Positions 24,168-35,392 of a stretch of DNA of 64,000 nucleotides are shown piece by piece; position 1 is the first letter of the stretch, and each line of letters begins with the position of its first letter. Where the stretch lies: NCBI GenBank assembly GCA_030737875.1, contig CM060910.1, positions 632,945,303 to 633,009,302 of the forward strand, given 5' to 3'. Both the position numbers and the translations under genes were made by a program. Under the pieces are notes generated by a model that searched no databases, was not told the DNA's origin, and was given only the letters and a program-made list of their open reading frames with translations. This DNA comes from Allium sativum. Its lineage: Eukaryota > Streptophyta > Magnoliopsida > Asparagales > Amaryllidaceae.

Positions 24168-26348
24168 CACTACGCCATAAACGACTAATGCAACGAATTT
24201 GCAAGGTGTTGCCAGCCAAAATGTCCCGATAGGTATAATATTTTGGTCCTACTGCAATGTTTTATTTTTAATGTTACCTTAATCATAAAAATATGTTGCT
24301 CTAGATAAACAAGTGTAACATGATGCAACATTTTGTACAGCGTTGCTATAGCAGACCTTTGCATGTCCTACGTGGCAATCCACACCATTAGTTAAAACAA
24401 TATCTGTGCCGTCCATCCATGCCATCAATCTGCATCTCATCCATTTCCATTTCCCTCTTTTATTTCATTTGCTCATTTTCTTTTTCATTTAGTTTTAACC
24501 CCCGAAATTTCAAAATCCTCAACCCCTAATTTTCATTCACCAACACACTAAAATTCTCATTCTCACATGTACACTAAATTCAAAAATCTACTTTTACCTC
24601 CCTACAAGATTCTTCGATCTAGGGGGCACCCATCTCCAATCGATCCTTAGCAAAATCAGATATGGATTTCTATTGATTCAATTGTTGTTTCGAAAACAAA
24701 ACTAGGGTTAAGGCATTAGAGAAATTGAGTTATTCAGCGTATTTATCTTCCAAATTCCTGCTGGATTTCCGTCTCACCCAACCGATCTACGAAACGGATT
24801 TGTTATTACCGCATCTTTTGATCATTCTACATAGGGTAAGAATTTTGTTGTTGGATTTAAATAGTTAGATTTGGGGCTTTAATTTCGTTTGTGGGTTTGC
24901 TGGTTTTTATGAGTTCTAATCGGTAGGATAATCGATAGCTTTTATGAGTTCTAATCGTTAGCTCAGGTTTGGAATCCTAGTTGTCCATCTCTCAGTTTTC
25001 TTTCTAACCTTGTCAATTAGCCTATTATAATCAGCCACTTTTAAATAAGAGCAGCTTAAAGGAATGCTACCGTACATGGCTTTAATTTTATTTGTGGGTT
25101 TTAACTCGAACTGTATTCAACATGATCTGAATCTTGCTTGCGGAATTATGCTGTTAGTTCATGAATATTATGATGATTGTGGTGAATAATATTCAAATAT
25201 ATGTTGTTTGTCCATTGCCTTGTTTCTTATATATATACATGCATATATTCATATTCACATGTATGTGTATATATATGTTGCTGATCTGTCCATCTTCGAG
25301 TTCAATGACCACTCGATCAGTTTCTACTTTAACTTCAACAACTGCAGCGGGAAGTAAGCTTTTCCACCACAGAATCCCACCGAAGTCAAGGACGGTAAAG
25401 ACAGGGTTGAATGCGGGGAAGAAGTTTTTTGGTTGCTCCATGTGGCCTGTTAGTATAAATTAAGTATTTTGGTTGCTTTATCGATTATCATATTTTTCAG
25501 TGACGTTTTAGTTGAGAATTTGACATATGTGCATAATGACGATTGTGGTTATTTTATACGGCATGATGAATTGTATGAAATCAATAGCAATGCTAAAGTG
25601 GAAGATACTGCTGTTAAATTAATAGAAAAAGAAAATAATATATCACAATTGCTCACGGAAAGGAAGACACTTGAAGACAAGCTGCCAAAGCAAAAGCAAA
25701 AGAGGACAAAAGCCGATGAGTTTGTGGCTGATATGAAGGTAAAGTTGGCCTTAATGCATGTTAAATGCGGAAAGCATGAGAAAGGAAAATAATTCTTTGC
25801 AAGAGCTTTAGCTATGTCCTGAGTCATGTTTGGGATTATTTTGCGTATACTTATGGCAATGTGGTGCAGTAAAGTACAGTTTTTCTTTTTTTTTTCATGT
25901 TTCATCTTTTGAGAGTTGATGAATTATGATGTGTAACGTTGTATGTTTTGAAACAAATATATGAATGGTGTTTTATGCAACTAGTGTATGTGATATTATG
26001 CAAGTTGCTGTAGTACTATTGTATGTGTTTTTATTCAAGTAGCTGTGTTACTATTGTATGTGAAATTATGCAAGTAGCTCACCCAAACAAATTCAGAAAT
26101 TTAATATCTATAGCAACATATTTGGATGTTGCTACAGACACCTAAGGATGTTGCCATAGACCTAAATAGGGTTTTACTGTAACAATGTTTGTTGTGTTGT
26201 CATAGATAGTCAAAATGTTGCCTTTGAGGTCTGCAGCAATGGTGAAAATTGCATCACCCTAAAAATGTTGCCACAGACCTATGCCAACATTTTTTGGGCC
26301 TGTGCCAACAACTTTTTCCCATTGCGTTAGGTCGTTTATGGCGTAATG
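24168..26348. mobile_element. Non-autonomous CACTA transposon, 2.2 kb
   Basis: The left end is CACTACGCCATAAACGAC. The right end read in reverse is CATTACGCCATAAACGAC, so there are terminal inverted repeats of about 27 bases with few mismatches. Both sides carry the 3-bp duplication AAT (24165-24167 and 26349-26351), as CACTA elements make. The terminal 200 bases on each side repeat short words around ATGTTGC/GCAACAT, which are likely transposase-binding subterminal repeats. No transposase is encoded. The interior holds a gene-derived segment (25303-25791). Confidence 0.88.
25303..25791 (+). pseudogene. Captured GRF-type zinc-finger gene fragment
   Basis: Exon-like sequence from about 25303 reads with a serine/threonine-rich start, then HHRIPPKSRTV and NAGKKFFGC, which match the TPxNPGRRFxxC core of plant GRF zinc fingers. 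A likely intron with a TTTTTCAG acceptor near 25500 follows. The next exon continues with NDDCGYFIRHDE, resembling the C-x-FF-W part. It then has a long charged coiled-coil segment (about 60 residues rich in K, E and L) and ends at 25791. The first metal-ligand cysteine is missing and the splice phase does not join cleanly, so I call it decayed. GRF domains are thought to bind single-stranded nucleic acid (family knowledge). The segment has been carried by the CACTA element. Confidence 0.6.
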
Positions 26349-26351
26349 AAT

Positions 26352-28970
26352 AGGGTTGTATCCAATGCACGAAACTCGATTGGGAGCTTTCTATGTTTAT
26401 AAAGGCCAGTCTCATTAGGCCTACAGTTCAGATAACCGAAGTATGGTCTGCATTTTCACGGTGGCTATGGTCCCATCTTGACCTCTCCCTCAACAAATGA
26501 AAGGCTACATCAAGAGTTAAGAGACTTTCCCTTAGGAAACAATCTAACATCCAATTTGGTGTGTCTCGCAACCAACGTCTTGATGGTGAAAAATCGATGG
26601 CCTCTAGGTTTAGCTCTAGTCTTTCCGCACCCTACTGACTACCAATGACAAGTACCCAATGATTACTATCCTGTATTGGTCATGACCTAGCCTCTTCCTA
26701 AGGCAATCGTCGAATCACCTAACGCCATTCGCCACTACCTTTCAATTGCCAAGCTACAGTTGCATTTAAGGTATACTTACCGGATGGTACCGCGTAGACC
26801 AAACCTATGGGTGTACAACCTGAGCATGTACCGCAGAGAGGACCACCATACAGTACCCTACCACGCCCCTCGAAAGCCATGTGCTTCCCTCCAGTCTTGC
26901 AGAGAAAATAGACAGAACAACCAACATAGTAATCAGGTAGAATAATCAGATGGACGTGCTTCTCCCGTGTCCCTAAATATCACGACGATCTACCCCGTTA
27001 GGTTCTTCACTTACGTACATGTGGACTGGTCTAAGCGTATTACACTAACGTGCTATTAGATTCTACGTATAACATTTTAATCCTACGCTTGTATTATCTT
27101 ATCAGATTGCTAGTTAATTTGATTATCCATGTATTAGCTTTTTATTCAAGTTACCAGGTTTTCTCTAATCTCCTTAAATCTCAAAGGAATGGACCCCTCT
27201 CGCTTATTAATCCAGTGATCTAACTTAACCCATTTTAAGTTCATTAATAAGCCCAATGTCATAACATGTTATTTCTTAGATTATAATTAACGAAAGTAAT
27301 CTACACCCCTTTTTTACCATGTCATTTATTGTCCAGTTACATTTTACAAGCTACAATAACATGCTTTACTTAATGTATGATTAGGTATATCCTTCCCCAA
27401 TTCTCATGTTTTCTTGTGACACGTCTACTTAATACATAATTAAGTACAACTTATTTCATTTCATAAGTCTACCTACTTTACTCTTTCTTATTTAATCATA
27501 ACCTCATCTTACACTGTTGTCACAACTTGTTGTTTACTTATTATCTTAGTTATCTTACCCTTTTTCATTTATTATAACCCATGTTATAATTTCCACTTGT
27601 CCCTAGGACAAGCCTATTTATTATTTACCGTCTTGTATATTCTCATTATTTCAGGAAAATATTTCATACATCTGATTAGGTTGATTAGTGGGAAAAATGT
27701 AAAGATCCATTTTCGTAACGCACATCAATCAAGTTCCGTAGTTGTAAGCTTTTCCTTTTATTTTCATCAGGGACATACATATATCTTTTTATTTCATTAG
27801 TGTTCAATATGGTAAAAGAATCCCTATTTCATACTAATCCTTTTTTCCCTTTCTTTTCTTGCAACTACGTTTGCAATAATTTTTCCGAAATGTACTTATT
27901 TTCCCCAAAATCTAGCTAACTCAGTCTACTACAAATTTTCCTCTTTTATTTTCTAGGTTACATGTTAATTCCTGTTTTCATTTACCGTTTCCAATTACTA
28001 TAAATTTTCCATATTACCGCCAAACTAATATGTTTTCCTAAATTACTGTCAACTAAGATGTTTTCCAAATTATTATCAAATTAACGTGTTCACCAAATTA
28101 CTATCAAACGACATGTTCTCCAAATTATTATTGAAATATCAAGACTGTATGCATGACTATTATCACATTTATCATTTCGGTATTACAGTAATTCTAAATC
28201 CCAAACAGAGAATTAATTGAACAAATTACAGCAACAATATTCTCAACTTATTTTAAATAAAATTCAATACATTTACCACAAATTACAGTTATTTAACTTG
28301 TTAAGAATAACGAGGAATGCAGACGGTAAATATATCGTTACCCAAAATGTATAATTCTAAATCCACTCACCCAACAGCTTTCCAATCCATGAATCTGATT
28401 CAGATCTTTGATTCCTGGTCCTCCTAACTGAATCTACTATTAAAAGAACCACGGAGTTACAAATCTGATACTAAAAGAAGAGGGAAAGAAGGAAAGAAAC
28501 CTAAATAAATTAGATTCACAGGGCTTACCTCGTGTTGATCAGAAATCTGAACACCTATGTTATCAGTTTACATTCTTTATCTTCAAATCTTGTATCAAAA
28601 TTTTCTCAAGCTAATTTTCTTATTTCTGAAAGATTTGGAGAGGAAAGAAAATGGCAAAGCCTTGGCGTCATCTAAGAAAATATGATTTGAAAGCTTAGCC
28701 CTGCTAGTCTATTTATAGATGTATAGGAGAAGTGGTCTGTCGGATTTAATAATACAAAATCCGAACTATTTAGATCAGAAAAACACGTCATAGCACAAAA
28801 CAGATCTAGCTTGGTAGGTTGACCCACCTTAGAGGTGTCCTTAAGGTCGACACATGGGTTGACCCAAGTGAAGCCTGGGTCGACCGAGCTCCTTGGTCTT
28901 GAACATGTTTTCTACCGATTTTAATTACTGATTACTGTTAGTATTAATGTTTAGTTTATTTATAAATAAC
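26352..28970. repeat. Decayed LTR-type sequence, probably minus orientation
   Basis: No coding domain. Bases 26613-27045 are related to 1-1440. The block near 28820-28890 has several GGGTCGAC/GTCGACC words, like 2760-2860 of the plus-strand solo LTR, but in the opposite sense. The region therefore looks like an LTR of a related family cut at 28970 by the next CACTA-like end. Short frames are unsupported. Confidence 0.45.
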
Positions 28971-29275
28971 TACTACAAAACAGTCCTGTTGCATCACCTC
29001 AACTGCGTCGGTTGTACAAACAACCGATGCATGTAACATTAGTTGAGTCGGTTCCCCCTGACATTTTGAAGCAATTGACGTAGGGAAAGCAATTGAAGGG
29101 TTAAAAACATATTTACTGTCGGTTGTGCATCATTTTTGAAGCAAAAAGGCAGAAGCAAATGATTTTGGTTGCATCACTAACGTTAACAATGATGCAAGTA
29201 TATTAATATGCATCAGTTGCATATTTTTGAAGCAAATTGGTTGAAGCAAATGCCTAGAATAAAGAATCACGAAAC
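28971..29275. mobile_element. One end of a second CACTA-like element
   Basis: TACTACAAAACAG is the start, then short repeats around TTGCATCA, GTCGGTT and GAAGCAAA within 300 bases, as in CACTA subterminal regions. The other end was not found. The element probably continues at 33294 beyond the Harbinger insertion. Confidence 0.4.
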
Positions 29276-29588
29276 TTAGGTATCGTTTGTTAAAATTGCT
29301 GAATGCTGAATGATAATTGCTGAATGCTGAATGTTGATTGCTGAATGCTGAATGTTGATTATGAAAATGTTGTTTGATTACGTGCTAATTGTAAATTTGG
29401 TTTTTTGTAATAACTTGTTAGCTGACAAATTTGCCATGTATGGTTAATTCGTGTATTATTCGACATGACCAATGAAATTACTAGTCTTGAGTTATTACAA
29501 ACTACAAATGGAAATATTTTTCGTTGAATGCCTCCACGAAATAAAAATCAAAGCAACTTATTAACAGTACGACTAGATTAAAAAAAAC

Positions 29589-30838
29589 CTAGAGAAGATT
29601 TGCAATTTCATCACGCAAATTTGACATAAAAGATTGTGACTCGGATGAAAACACTTCATTGTAAGTTGGTGGAGCCTGTGGTGGTTCTTGATTATCAATT
29701 CCATTGCTTGTTTCCTCATTTGTGGCATCTTCTTCTTGCTCAGCTTCCAAAAATAAATCATCATCAAGCGAGACTCGACGTAGAAAGTTGTGTATTGCCA
29801 TGCATGCGATAACAATATCTCTTTGATCAGAAAATTTATATGGAGCCATTTTACTTAAAATGGGGAATCTTTTCTTTAAAACACCAAAACTTCGTTCGAT
29901 GACGTTTCTTAATCGCGCGTGTGCATGATTAATTTTTTTTTGTATTTGTCGCAGAGTTGTTTCTGTAACTGTTCAACCAATAACGTGTGTTCCGATATGG
30001 CGATAGAAATCCTCTGGTATTTGCGTAAGCCGCGCCACAAAGGTAATACTTATCTGTAACAGAAGAGGAAAAAATAAGCATAATACAACATTAGTTCGTT
30101 TTAAACGTAAACTTGTGTAATTTACTTACATAATGGAGGTATAGGAAAGTTATTAGCAGGATTACGAATTGTTTCATTGAGCACCCTTGAATCATGAGCT
30201 ACTCCTTCCCATCCTGCCATCACATAGACAAATTTCATATCGAAATCGCATAAGGCCATTATATTTTGATAGCAGTTACCCCGGCCTCTGCCTCTGAATG
30301 GAATTTGTTCACGTAATGGAATATTTGCATCTATTAATGTACCATCCAATGCCCCGATTGCACCTTTGAAAGGACCTTCTCTTAGTTGTACATGAGACTG
30401 TATATTTTCAATTGGTTTGTCAAAATCTGGCGGAAGTATCATTTCTCGAGCAAAGTCTCTCATAGCCGTCAATACCTCATTAAAATACTTACTAACCATT
30501 TGACCTGAATGTTGAAAACGATATCTAATAATCCGATTTCCAACGTTATGGCATATAGTGGATAAAAACATAGCCATTTTCTCTTCAACTTCAACATATT
30601 TACTATCCTGAAGCCAATTCTTTTCTCGAAAGTAACAACACAGCTTCAAAAATGATGATTTATCCATTCTAAATTTATCATACATCACAACCGAAGGACC
30701 ATTCAAGAGCTCTTTCATGTACTCTTTTCCAGAAAGGGATGAAATTAGAACCTTTTGTCTAGCATTTTTATTTTTCTTGTTCTTAAGTAATACTGAAAGT
30801 GCTAACAACATCATTAACAACCTTTCTTTAGACATCAT
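29589..30838 (-). pseudogene. Harbinger DDE transposase, one frameshift
   Basis: Cuts and joins the element together with the Myb/SANT-like partner. Exon 1 (30838 to about 30129) has an N-terminal helical region, then GALDGTLID with the first catalytic Asp. It continues with the CYQNIMALCDFDMKFVYV block and GWEGVAHDSRVL with the second Asp. A GTAAGT donor at 30129-30124 and a TTACAG acceptor near 30054 bound a short intron. Exon 2 continues with a YANTRGFL block, and RNVIERSFGVLKKRF carries the catalytic Glu. An A-run near 29931-29938 has one base too many for the reading frame, so the frame breaks just before the Glu block. All three catalytic residues are otherwise present. The end at 29589 follows an acidic tail. 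Length without the break would be about 390 residues, normal for the family. Confidence 0.85.
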
Positions 30839-31142
30839 CCTGCAATAACAAAATATAACATATCTTTATTACTTAAAGATCATATATTAAAATGATGAAA
30901 GACAATCATAATATAACTAAATATCATCACTACGTATTACCATATAAGCATCATATCCAAAATGAAATATGTATGAAATAAAAACCAAACAGAACTTCAA
31001 TTTTATTCATGAAAATGTCAAAGACATACCTAAATACAACATGCTAAGCAAACATAAATAACTAGTTCAACTCTAAACAATTATTCATTTCAAAATAAAA
31101 CCTAAAAAGTCCAACATCTCCACCATAACAAGCAAATCATTT

Positions 31143-32200
31143 TTAAACATCTAATACATAATTTAAAAATTCAAGTCTGTTAACTATGCTCTCCTCATCC
31201 AAAAAAGCTACCCTCAACTCTTGTTTGTCACAAAATAATATCTTAGCTTTCATATACTCCTGCTGAGATATAACACTCATGTCCCTTAATTCCTTTAATG
31301 CAACAATTACAGCATCGATTGAACGTCCATTTGCAGCTTCCTCCTTTTCAAATTGGCCTATAATAACTCCAATTAAATCTTCAATTTGTTTATCCACTAG
31401 TTCACCACTTGAACTGTTGCGTTTTCTTCTCGTAGACGAACTAGGTTTGAAGTTAGGTGAGTCATTATCATCTGCCTGTCTATTAGGTGGACTATTTTGC
31501 GCTCCAGTTACTGCGACACCTTCAAAAAACTCATCTTCCACATAAGTAGGCAAACGTTCTTCTTCTACCTCTGCATTAACTTCATTTCTATTTTCATCTT
31601 CTGGTTGAGCATTGTCTGTATCAGGAGGTGGATTAGATGATGCAGATGACCATGCGTTTCCTCCTTTTGCAATAGTACTATCAAATATCTCCTTCAACAT
31701 GTCAACATTTTCTAAAGGATTATGTCTAAATTTCCGTGCTTTAGGATGTTGCTGTTAAGTGCAGTAAAAAAGATAAATTATTTTCAAAGTGTGAAAATAA
31801 TAATAAAATTAGTATTACAAAATGATGAACTTGCCTGAATGACATCATCCCATTTTTCAGAAGGCCAATGTATGGTATTCGTCTCAGCGTTGAATCCATG
31901 TCCAAACAGCCCAATTATTTTAGTCCACAATGAATAATCTTCTTTTAAATAGCCTTAATGATTTTTGAATTGCTTATGTTCATAGTTGACATTCCACTTT
32001 GTATTAAACTCTTTCTCCAGTTTTTTCCATGAGTCTAAAGTCAAAGCACTTTTATATCCTTGCTTAGTGAGTTCTCGTACACATAACTGAAGAAAATCTT
32101 TTTCCATTTCAGGATTTAACGCAAATGTGGCCCTGCTCTTGGAAGCTTTGTTTGCTTCGTTGCTCGTATATTTACTTTTAGAGTTCCTACGTGATGTCAT
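31143..32200 (-). pseudogene. Harbinger Myb/SANT-like protein, one nonsense codon
   Basis: This is the DNA-binding partner of Harbinger transposase and would recognise the element ends. Exon 1 (32200-31835) has a basic start, then a Myb/SANT-like domain around residues 25-115 with conserved Trp (SWKKLEKEF and HWPSEKWDDVI). A TAA stands at about codon 83, after KQFKNH. The frame is otherwise open through it. The intron (31834-31752) starts GCAAGT and ends AACAG, a GC-AG intron. Exon 2 (31751-31143) continues in phase with HPKARKFRHNPLEN, an acidic serine-rich middle, a basic RRKRNS patch and a leucine-rich C-terminal helix. Plant relatives are annotated as Myb/SANT-like or L10-interacting Myb-domain proteins. 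Confidence 0.8.
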
Positions 32201-33293
32201 CCTACGAATTACACATGAACATTTAAAAATTAAAACAGGTCATTTATGCAGAAGTTTCACATAGACGTTTGAAGTATATGTTTAAACACATTGTTCTCAA
32301 CAAATACGTAATAAAAATAATAGCTAATGCATATTAATCTGAAAATATGTTCTTCGTACAACATACATTGTTAATGAAAAATCAATCTTATAGAAAGTTT
32401 GTTCTTAGCGAGGAATCATAAGATCTACAATAACGAGACGTCTACTAATGTATCACAATAGTAGCACATGTTATATTAATCACAAGACTTAGTACGTATT
32501 ATAGAACCCATGGACACTAGCAAAACTCATTCAATCATAATACGATAGTATATATTATGGAATCCATGTACACAAAAAAAATTAATTCAATTACTATTTT
32601 CGATCATGTAAATCCAAAGAGCTGTCGGAAGAGGTGGCATTATGGACAGGGAATTACTGTGTAAATAATTTGTGCTGACATTAGATAGGTATAGAATTCG
32701 GTGCCAATATCAAAATACAAGAATGAAATGTTTGCTCCTAATCTAATATGTATATAGGGAACAAGTCAATGAACAACATGAATGATCACAGTAACTGTGG
32801 ACAATTATTCACACTCATCCTAGAAGACAAAATCGACAACTATTGTATGCTCCAACAGTTGTGACTTTTAACTAAGAAGCAACACATGTGTACTGATACA
32901 TAATAATATGAATAACTTTTGGGAATACTGATACAGCTCTATGATTATTGATTTGGCCAATTCAAACAAAAAATATACCGAATTCAAAGAAGAAAAGAGA
33001 TGTTACCTGGTATGGCAGAAAGATAAAGCAGTGTGATGGCAGAGATAAAGTTGTTTTCTTATGAATGTATTCAGCCGTCCAACGTATAAAAGAGCAGAGA
33101 GAGATCCGTTGTAAAACTATCATCGATTCAACAGCTAAAAATGCTCAGATTTGAGCTTAATGATATTTTGCTTGTTTGACCGAGTTTTGCTGATCAAGGG
33201 TTGGAACCAAACGTGCTTAATAGAGCTGAATGTATTCAGCATTTTGATTCATCACCTAAAAAGCACTTTTTCCTCGAAACAAACACAGCCTTA

Positions 33294-35392
33294 GACGCTG
33301 TTCCCGACAAACCCCTTTTCACCATTTTCTCAAGCAGCGCGCTTTATCTTCACTTTCGCGCCGAAGGAAAAAAAACCAATTAATTATTCTATGCCGATTC
33401 AGATTAAAGAATATAGATTTCGAAAAGAAGAGAAAGAAAACTACTCGATTCCGATTACATTTATAACATCACCGTTCCAAAAATAATTGCTTCTTCGATA
33501 ATTAGATATCACGGCCTGAAGATCAATTCTTACTTCCACTTTCAACTATAAAAATTATCATTAATGTTAGCTACTATTGTGTTCTAGATCTGGAGCCAGA
33601 ATCGACACCACCCTAAGATTCGAGATCTGGTCTGAATAAGAAGCTTGCTGCGTTATTTCTATTGATTGAAGATTTCATTGTTGGTTTTGTTGCCTAGGTC
33701 CAGTGACGTTGCAGTTGACCAGAGCTAAGCGGTGATGTAGCATCGTGTAAGATTTGCAGTTCATTGTCACCTCGAAATTCGTTTAGCTTCAGCCTAGATC
33801 CTTTTCCGGCCCTAAATTTTGGGAGTGTCCTGAGGGCCAACGCAAACATTGACTACAATTTCATTATCATTGTCATCCTCTAAACCAAATACCTATCTTT
33901 AATTTTTAATTGGATCCCTTCAACCAAAAGTCAGTTGAGATATTCATCGTCATCCTCAGAGTCAGTTGACATCACTATTCCATTTTAACTGCAAGTGCTT
34001 CTAGATACCAGATTCACCATCGCATAAGCCAGTTGCCTATCTGCATGATTCTGCTACTTTCGAAAAATTCAAACAGGTATTTACTATTTCCATAATCAAA
34101 GCTACCCGCGCATCTCAAAGACTTTTCTAAGTACAATCAACTGGAATAAGTATACACTGTTTGTTTTATAGTTTTTCTAGGTGTAAGTTATTGAACAATT
34201 TGATGTAGTTTTTACCTATTATCCATTAAAACTGAAAGTAGTTTACATTTTGTTGTTGAATTTAATATGCTTTTACTTGCTGAACATTAAAATATGTTTT
34301 GTGCTTGGATATAAATGTTCACAAGACCTAGTGATTATTGTTTATATTTATTAGGTAATCGTTCATCATAGTTTGATATAGAGGACAAAATATTTTGAAG
34401 CATACTGCTACAAACTAAATTAGATATTAGAGGCTCGAAGTTGTGAGCTTCATAGGGTCATACATGGTTTTACTCTTTCTAGTTTTTTAGTTTTTTTTTA
34501 CTGCTAAAATTTATGCACTCTATTTTTGAATGAGTTTTGGGATGTTACTCATCAATACATGTAGGTATATCATGAAGCATATTTGCAAAAAAATTATTTG
34601 CCACTCCTTAAATAGACAATTGTTTAGATGTTTTAAAGTATTAATAGTGAATTCTTAACATTTTCCATCAAGCTATGATTTTTTAACAATTTATACAAAA
34701 TCATGTATAAAACGGAAAAAACATCATTATATGTTAGCTGGAAACATGCAGAAACCACTGTGTTTTATAAAACTTTTTTTGTATTAGGTAACCCTTAACT
34801 TTTATTATTTTTTGGGTGGATAGGGGTAGAGAGTGCGAGCTGGCCTAAGTATATGGTTTGAGTGTAATGATTTATTCATTCTGTAGATAGTGAATTTTTG
34901 TAACCATCGATGAACATTGTCAGACTAACCAAAAATATTAAAGCTGAATAGAAGACCATAATAATTCAACTCTCATATTGTGACAGTTGCATTATAAGCA
35001 AAGATGATTTGTTGACACATTGCAGTGACAATTTGAGTTAGCACAAGCATTATTTTTTGCATGTTGTAGTATCAATAGTTTGTCATTTTTGTTTTTGTTT
35101 ATATATTTATTTAGGCATTTCATTGACAGAAAATAACACAACTCATAATCAAGTTTCGTCTATTGAGTGCTCCTGTATGGTGGTTACCTACCCTGTTTAG
35201 TTATAAAACTTATATCATAAATTTTTCTTTAATGTGACTGCTATGTTATTATATTACTAAGGTGTAAACTAAAATTGGGTAGGCATTTCTAATGTCTGAT
35301 TTTTTTGTAAGAAAGCTCATGTTAGCTGCCTTTTTGGTTTAACCTATATTATATCTTAAATTTGTATAATATGAGTCTATCGAGTAGGATGA
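33294..35392. other. Noncoding, probable interior of the second CACTA-like element
   Basis: It starts with a GC-richer stretch and leader-like sequence (33300-33380), then turns AT-rich. I see no domain in any frame. It is bounded by the Harbinger duplication and the chromovirus 5' LTR. Confidence 0.35.

Larger units (their letters stand above)
29279..33290 (-). mobile_element. PIF/Harbinger transposon, 4.0 kb
   Basis: The ends are GGTATCGTTTGTT on the left and, in reverse, GGCTGTGTTTGTTT on the right. They are flanked by the target duplication TTA (29276-29278 and 33291-33293), the standard 3-bp T-W-A target of this superfamily. Near the left end GCTGAATGCTGAATG repeats several times, and GCTGAAT/ATTCAGC words recur near the right end (about 33220-33242). 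It carries both expected genes on the minus strand: a Myb/SANT-like protein (31143-32200) and a DDE transposase (29589-30838). Each has only a small lesion, so it died recently compared with its neighbours. Confidence 0.88.
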
